DNA from: Chloroflexota bacterium
GTDB taxonomy: Bacteria; Chloroflexota; Anaerolineae; J102
Assembly: GCA_003353825.1 (NCBI GenBank)
Contig: PIVW01000071.1
Span: forward strand, 1-16,830
Length of the DNA: 16,830 nt
Reading direction: 5' to 3'
Made by a program: the position numbers and the translations under genes. Positions 15,511 through 16,830 of this stretch are shown piece by piece (position 1 is the stretch's first letter; each line of letters begins with the position of its first letter). Below the pieces are notes generated by a model. It made no database searches and was not told where the DNA came from. It worked only from the letters and a program-made list of their open reading frames with translations.

Positions 15511-15610
15511 TTCGGCTCCTTAACCATGCCTTGATGTCCTTCCAGTACCACCCCAGCAAATAGCAGCCGATCATGTAGGCACAGGATATTGACACAATCA
15601 CATAAATCAT
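15503..15610 (-). CDS. 35-residue single-pass membrane protein
   Basis: A small gene below usual length cut-offs. It reads MIYVIVSISCAYMIGCYLLG, then WYWKDIKAWLRSRND and TGA. Residues 2-22 form one transmembrane helix with two Cys, followed by an amphipathic basic tail, so an N-out/C-in anchor is likely. Support: AAGGAG with a 5-nt spacer before the ATG at 15610; the ATG overlaps the upstream stop as ATGA (15610-15607); the stop (15503-15505) overlaps the next start. Without it there would be a roughly 100-nt hole in an otherwise gapless operon. The role is unknown; lysis control or membrane-bound accessory function is possible. Confidence 0.7.
   Translation of the reverse strand: MIYVIVSISCAYMIGCYLLGWYWKDIKAWLRSRND
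15505..15521 (-). repeat. 17-nt repeated translation-initiation element, copy 1
   Basis: On the minus strand AAGGAGCCGAAATGATT: Shine-Dalgarno, spacer, ATG and second codon. An identical copy lies exactly 100 nt away at 15605-15621. The two flanks differ immediately, so the identity is confined to the initiation element. Confidence 0.8.
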
Positions 15611-15621
15611 TTCGGCTCCTT
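15605..15621 (-). repeat. 17-nt repeated translation-initiation element, copy 2
   Basis: Second exact copy of the element at 15505-15521; it drives the 35-residue membrane protein, while the first drives the zinc-ribbon protein. The shared sequence also encodes the C-terminal ends of the upstream genes in other frames. Confidence 0.8.
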
Positions 15622-15864
15622 GTCTGGCTCTGGTATTGGTCTTTGTCGGTGAAATCGTATGGCATTCTCACAGGTTGCTTGGGCCACATTCAAGAACTCA
15701 ACAACCCCAAAATCCATCCTGCCGCCCGGGTACTCAACGACTGTCCCCCATTTGAGACCCCACAACACGCAGGTTGCCTCATAGCCATCTTCCGTCTCAC
15801 ATGTGAGCAGCCTTCCGCCGTCTTCGGTCGTTCCTTCATCCCACATGAATTCACCGGTTCTCAT
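15607..15864 (-). CDS. Small hypothetical phage protein
   Basis: An 85-residue protein, MRTGEFMWDEGTTEDGGRLL at its N-terminus, with Cys22, Cys32 and Cys65 and a beta-rich centre (YEATCVLWGLKWGTVVEYPG). The C-terminus is Pro/Arg/Lys-rich. No family is recognised. The start is set at ATG 15864, with a GAGAG site 7 nt upstream and a 14-nt overlap with the previous stop. A TTG at 15918 would add 18 residues (NYPTTDNWCGKEKESKK) but would overlap the previous gene by 68 nt and has no clear ribosome site. The stop overlaps the next ATG (ATGA). Confidence 0.65.
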   Translation of the reverse strand: MRTGEFMWDEGTTEDGGRLLTCETEDGYEATCVLWGLKWGTVVEYPGGRMDFGVVEFLNVAQATCENAIRFHRQRPIPEPDKEPK

Positions 15865-16072
15865 TTTTTTGCTCTCTTTTTCTTTTCCGCACCAGTTGTC
15901 CGTGGTCGGGTAGTTCAACCACGCGATGACGCTTGGCGCAGGATGGACACACGGGGTTGTTTGTGTTCTCGTGCCAATATCTGGTTTCTTCTTTGCAAAA
16001 ATGGCACCTCTCTATAATATTGCACCACATGGCCTGGAAAGCTTCGCATTCTTTTATCAGAGGTATGGTCAC
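15851..16072 (-). CDS. Small four-cysteine zinc-ribbon protein
   Basis: A 73-residue protein with a CxxC...CxxC zinc ribbon: Cys23 and Cys26 (RCHFCKEE), Cys42 and Cys45 (VCPSCAKR), spaced by 15 residues, followed by a basic tail (LVRKRKREQKNENR). The start is taken as GTG 16072, because it overlaps the upstream TGA as GTGA (16072-16069) and has a GGGGGTGGGGA stretch upstream. An ATG at 16150 would add 26 residues that read through the DUF551-like gene in another frame and look unlike protein (Pro- and Trp-rich). The basic tail after a ribbon suggests nucleic-acid binding, but no known family was recognised. Confidence 0.65.
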   Translation of the reverse strand: MTIPLIKECEAFQAMWCNIIERCHFCKEETRYWHENTNNPVCPSCAKRHRVVELPDHGQLVRKRKREQKNENR

Positions 16073-16431
16073 TCCCCACCCCCAATCATTTTGAGAAGGT
16101 CGGCGAGGGGGATCCAGCGGGTGACCTGGGATGCAAACCACCCAACCCATCTGTCCTCGTCAAACAATTCGTGACCATCCGACACACAAACAACGTACGA
16201 ATCATGGACATTCACAACCACCTCAACCCCCTCCGGCACCTTCCCCGTTTTCCACTCCAGGGCAGGGGCGGGGCGGGCCTCGTCACGCTGGGCGCGGAGT
16301 CCGGGGATGCAAGGTTCGCCAGGGTCACACATATAACAGTCCACCGGTATCGTGTATGGGGCGGTCATGCTTTCGCACTCCTCGTTACACACCGGCTCAC
16401 CCTCAACCAGTCTCGGTTTGATTTCAGTCAT
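16069..16431 (-). CDS. DUF551-like phage protein with Cys-rich N-terminus
   Basis: A 120-residue protein. Residues 60-114 follow the DUF551 pattern: W60 and KTGKVPEGVEVVVNV at the start (usual 'W..v...lPe.g..Vlv'), a central strand (SYVVCVSDG), and the ending RWVGWFASQVTRWIPLADLL (usual 'V.hW.plP..'). Residues 15-41 have five Cys (CNEEC, CYMC, C) that could bind a metal. Residues 45-53 (LRAQRDEAR) are a helical linker shared in DNA and protein with the 264-residue gene at 14189-14983. DUF551 proteins are common in phage early regions; their function is unknown. The start has AAGGAG 7 nt upstream and overlaps the preceding stop by 8 nt. Confidence 0.75.
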   Translation of the reverse strand: MTEIKPRLVEGEPVCNEECESMTAPYTIPVDCYMCDPGEPCIPGLRAQRDEARPAPALEWKTGKVPEGVEVVVNVHDSYVVCVSDGHELFDEDRWVGWFASQVTRWIPLADLLKMIGGGE

Positions 16432-16669
16432 CGGCTTGCTCCTTGGTGGGTTCTTTGGCTACACTGCGCCACTTCCATTCGTACAGCTCACACGCTTCGG
16501 CGTATTCCATCCTCGGTGACATCCTGGCTCCCCCGTATGCCACCCCTCGCTCCACGATGCCACCAACCAGGCTGCCAAAACGGTCTGTATTCTTATTGGC
16601 ACATGTGTAGAACGCGCCGTCTCCGTGTCCCGCACATGATATGCACGATGAACACTTATTAACTCTCAT
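16424..16669 (-). CDS. Small Cys-rich hypothetical protein
   Basis: An 81-residue protein with Cys6, Cys9, Cys12 and Cys23 near the N-terminus (KCSSCISCAGHGDGAFYTC), a CxxCxxC arrangement that could hold zinc. A central Gly-rich stretch and a helical region (MEYAEACELYEWKWRSV) follow. GGAGGG lies 8 nt before the ATG, and the ATG overlaps the previous stop as ATGA. No family is recognised. It belongs to the run of short metal-binding-like proteins in this operon. Confidence 0.7.
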   Translation of the reverse strand: MRVNKCSSCISCAGHGDGAFYTCANKNTDRFGSLVGGIVERGVAYGGARMSPRMEYAEACELYEWKWRSVAKEPTKEQADD

Positions 16670-16785
16670 CCCAAAAACCCTCCCGCCGCTGCACGAATTG
16701 CATCGCGGAAACAGGTGCCGACTCCAAGCTTGCCGTTGTAATAGACCCGCACGAAACCATTCTTTTTCATCCCGTAAGTTTTCAT
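16666..16785 (-). CDS. 39-residue basic protein
   Basis: A small gene below usual length cut-offs: MKTYGMKKNGFVRVYYNGKL, then GVGTCFRDAIRAAAGGFLG and TGA. The pattern is a short beta hairpin (FVRVYYNGKLGVG) followed by a helix, compatible with a mini-fold. GAGGG lies 7 nt before the ATG; the stop overlaps the next ATG by 4 nt (16669-16666). The frame is also open upstream to the window edge, so a longer N-terminus cannot be excluded. Function unknown. Confidence 0.65.
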   Translation of the reverse strand: MKTYGMKKNGFVRVYYNGKLGVGTCFRDAIRAAAGGFLG

Positions 16786-16829
16786 TATCTTTCCCTCACT
16801 CTGATTGCTGGCTTGAATTCTCGACCCAC
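16785..16829 (-). CDS. C-terminal end of an upstream gene (truncated by window edge)
   Basis: Fourteen codons, reading VGREFKPAIRVRER, then TAA whose last A is the A of the next gene's ATG (TAATG at 16787-16783). Such 1-nt overlaps are common in this window, which is the main support. Too short to identify. Confidence 0.4.
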   Translation of the reverse strand: MGREFKPAIRVRER

Positions 16830-16830
16830 C

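Noticed and set aside
15507..15689. Alternative 60-codon minus-strand frame
   Set aside because: It overlaps two better genes (15503-15610 and 15607-15864) that have ribosome sites and ATGA coupling; it has neither.
16073..16150. N-terminal extension of the 73-residue zinc-ribbon protein from ATG 16150
   Set aside because: The extra residues lie entirely in the DUF551-like gene in another frame and look non-natural; GTG 16072 couples to the upstream stop.
16171..16662. Plus-strand frame opposite the right-end small genes (163 codons)
   Set aside because: His/Pro/Arg-rich translation typical of an antisense frame, no ribosome site, and it contradicts the coherent minus-strand operon.
1..16830. 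CRISPR arrays, tRNA or rRNA genes, insertion sequences, attachment sites
   Set aside because: No regularly spaced repeats, cloverleaf-like segments, transposase frames or terminal inverted repeats were seen; the only repeats are short pairs explained above.

Overview
The window is part of a tailed-phage (siphovirus-type) genome or prophage. It holds a late tail-morphogenesis operon, a short lysis/accessory junction, and an oppositely oriented block of very small genes. The host cannot be named from this sequence. A Cys-rich lipoprotein with a clean lipobox and strong purine-rich ribosome binding sites show only that it is bacterial. I see no integrase, terminase, portal, capsid or endolysin gene, no tRNA and no CRISPR array.

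Layout. (1) Positions 3-13497, plus strand, form one tightly packed operon. It starts inside a beta-helix fibre-like protein that runs off the left edge. Two neck/connector-region proteins of unknown fold follow, then a tail-terminator-like protein, the major tail protein, and a tail assembly chaperone whose 3' end overlaps a second reading frame in the -1 phase (the lambda G/GT arrangement). Next come a Lys-rich small protein, a short tape measure protein, a distal-tail candidate, a 1148-residue baseplate hub/tail-tip candidate, and two distal tail proteins, the last with a carbohydrate-binding-like jelly-roll segment. Most junctions overlap by 1 or 4 nt. (2) Positions 13494-14186 hold a minus-strand Cys-rich lipoprotein and a plus-strand small coiled-coil membrane protein (XhlA-type holin candidate). 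They diverge from a 78-bp spacer with a recognisable promoter and three related octamer/nonamer repeats. This is the only substantial non-coding DNA in the window. (3) Positions 14189-16829, minus strand, are a polycistronic run of nine complete small genes plus one truncated at the right edge. They include coiled-coil and zinc-ribbon proteins, a DUF551-like protein and small membrane proteins. Two of them (35 and 39 aa) are below the usual length cut-offs but have good Shine-Dalgarno sites and overlap their neighbours' start or stop codons.

How it fits together. The plus-strand genes probably build the neck, tail tube, tape measure and host-contacting tip of one virion in assembly order. The junction genes look like lysis and membrane accessory functions. 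The minus-strand block looks like an early or accessory module of the kind phages fill with short metal-binding and DUF551-type proteins. Function calls for the tail genes rest on gene order, length and recognisable sequence style. No database search was possible. There is no gene-free stretch over 300 bases.
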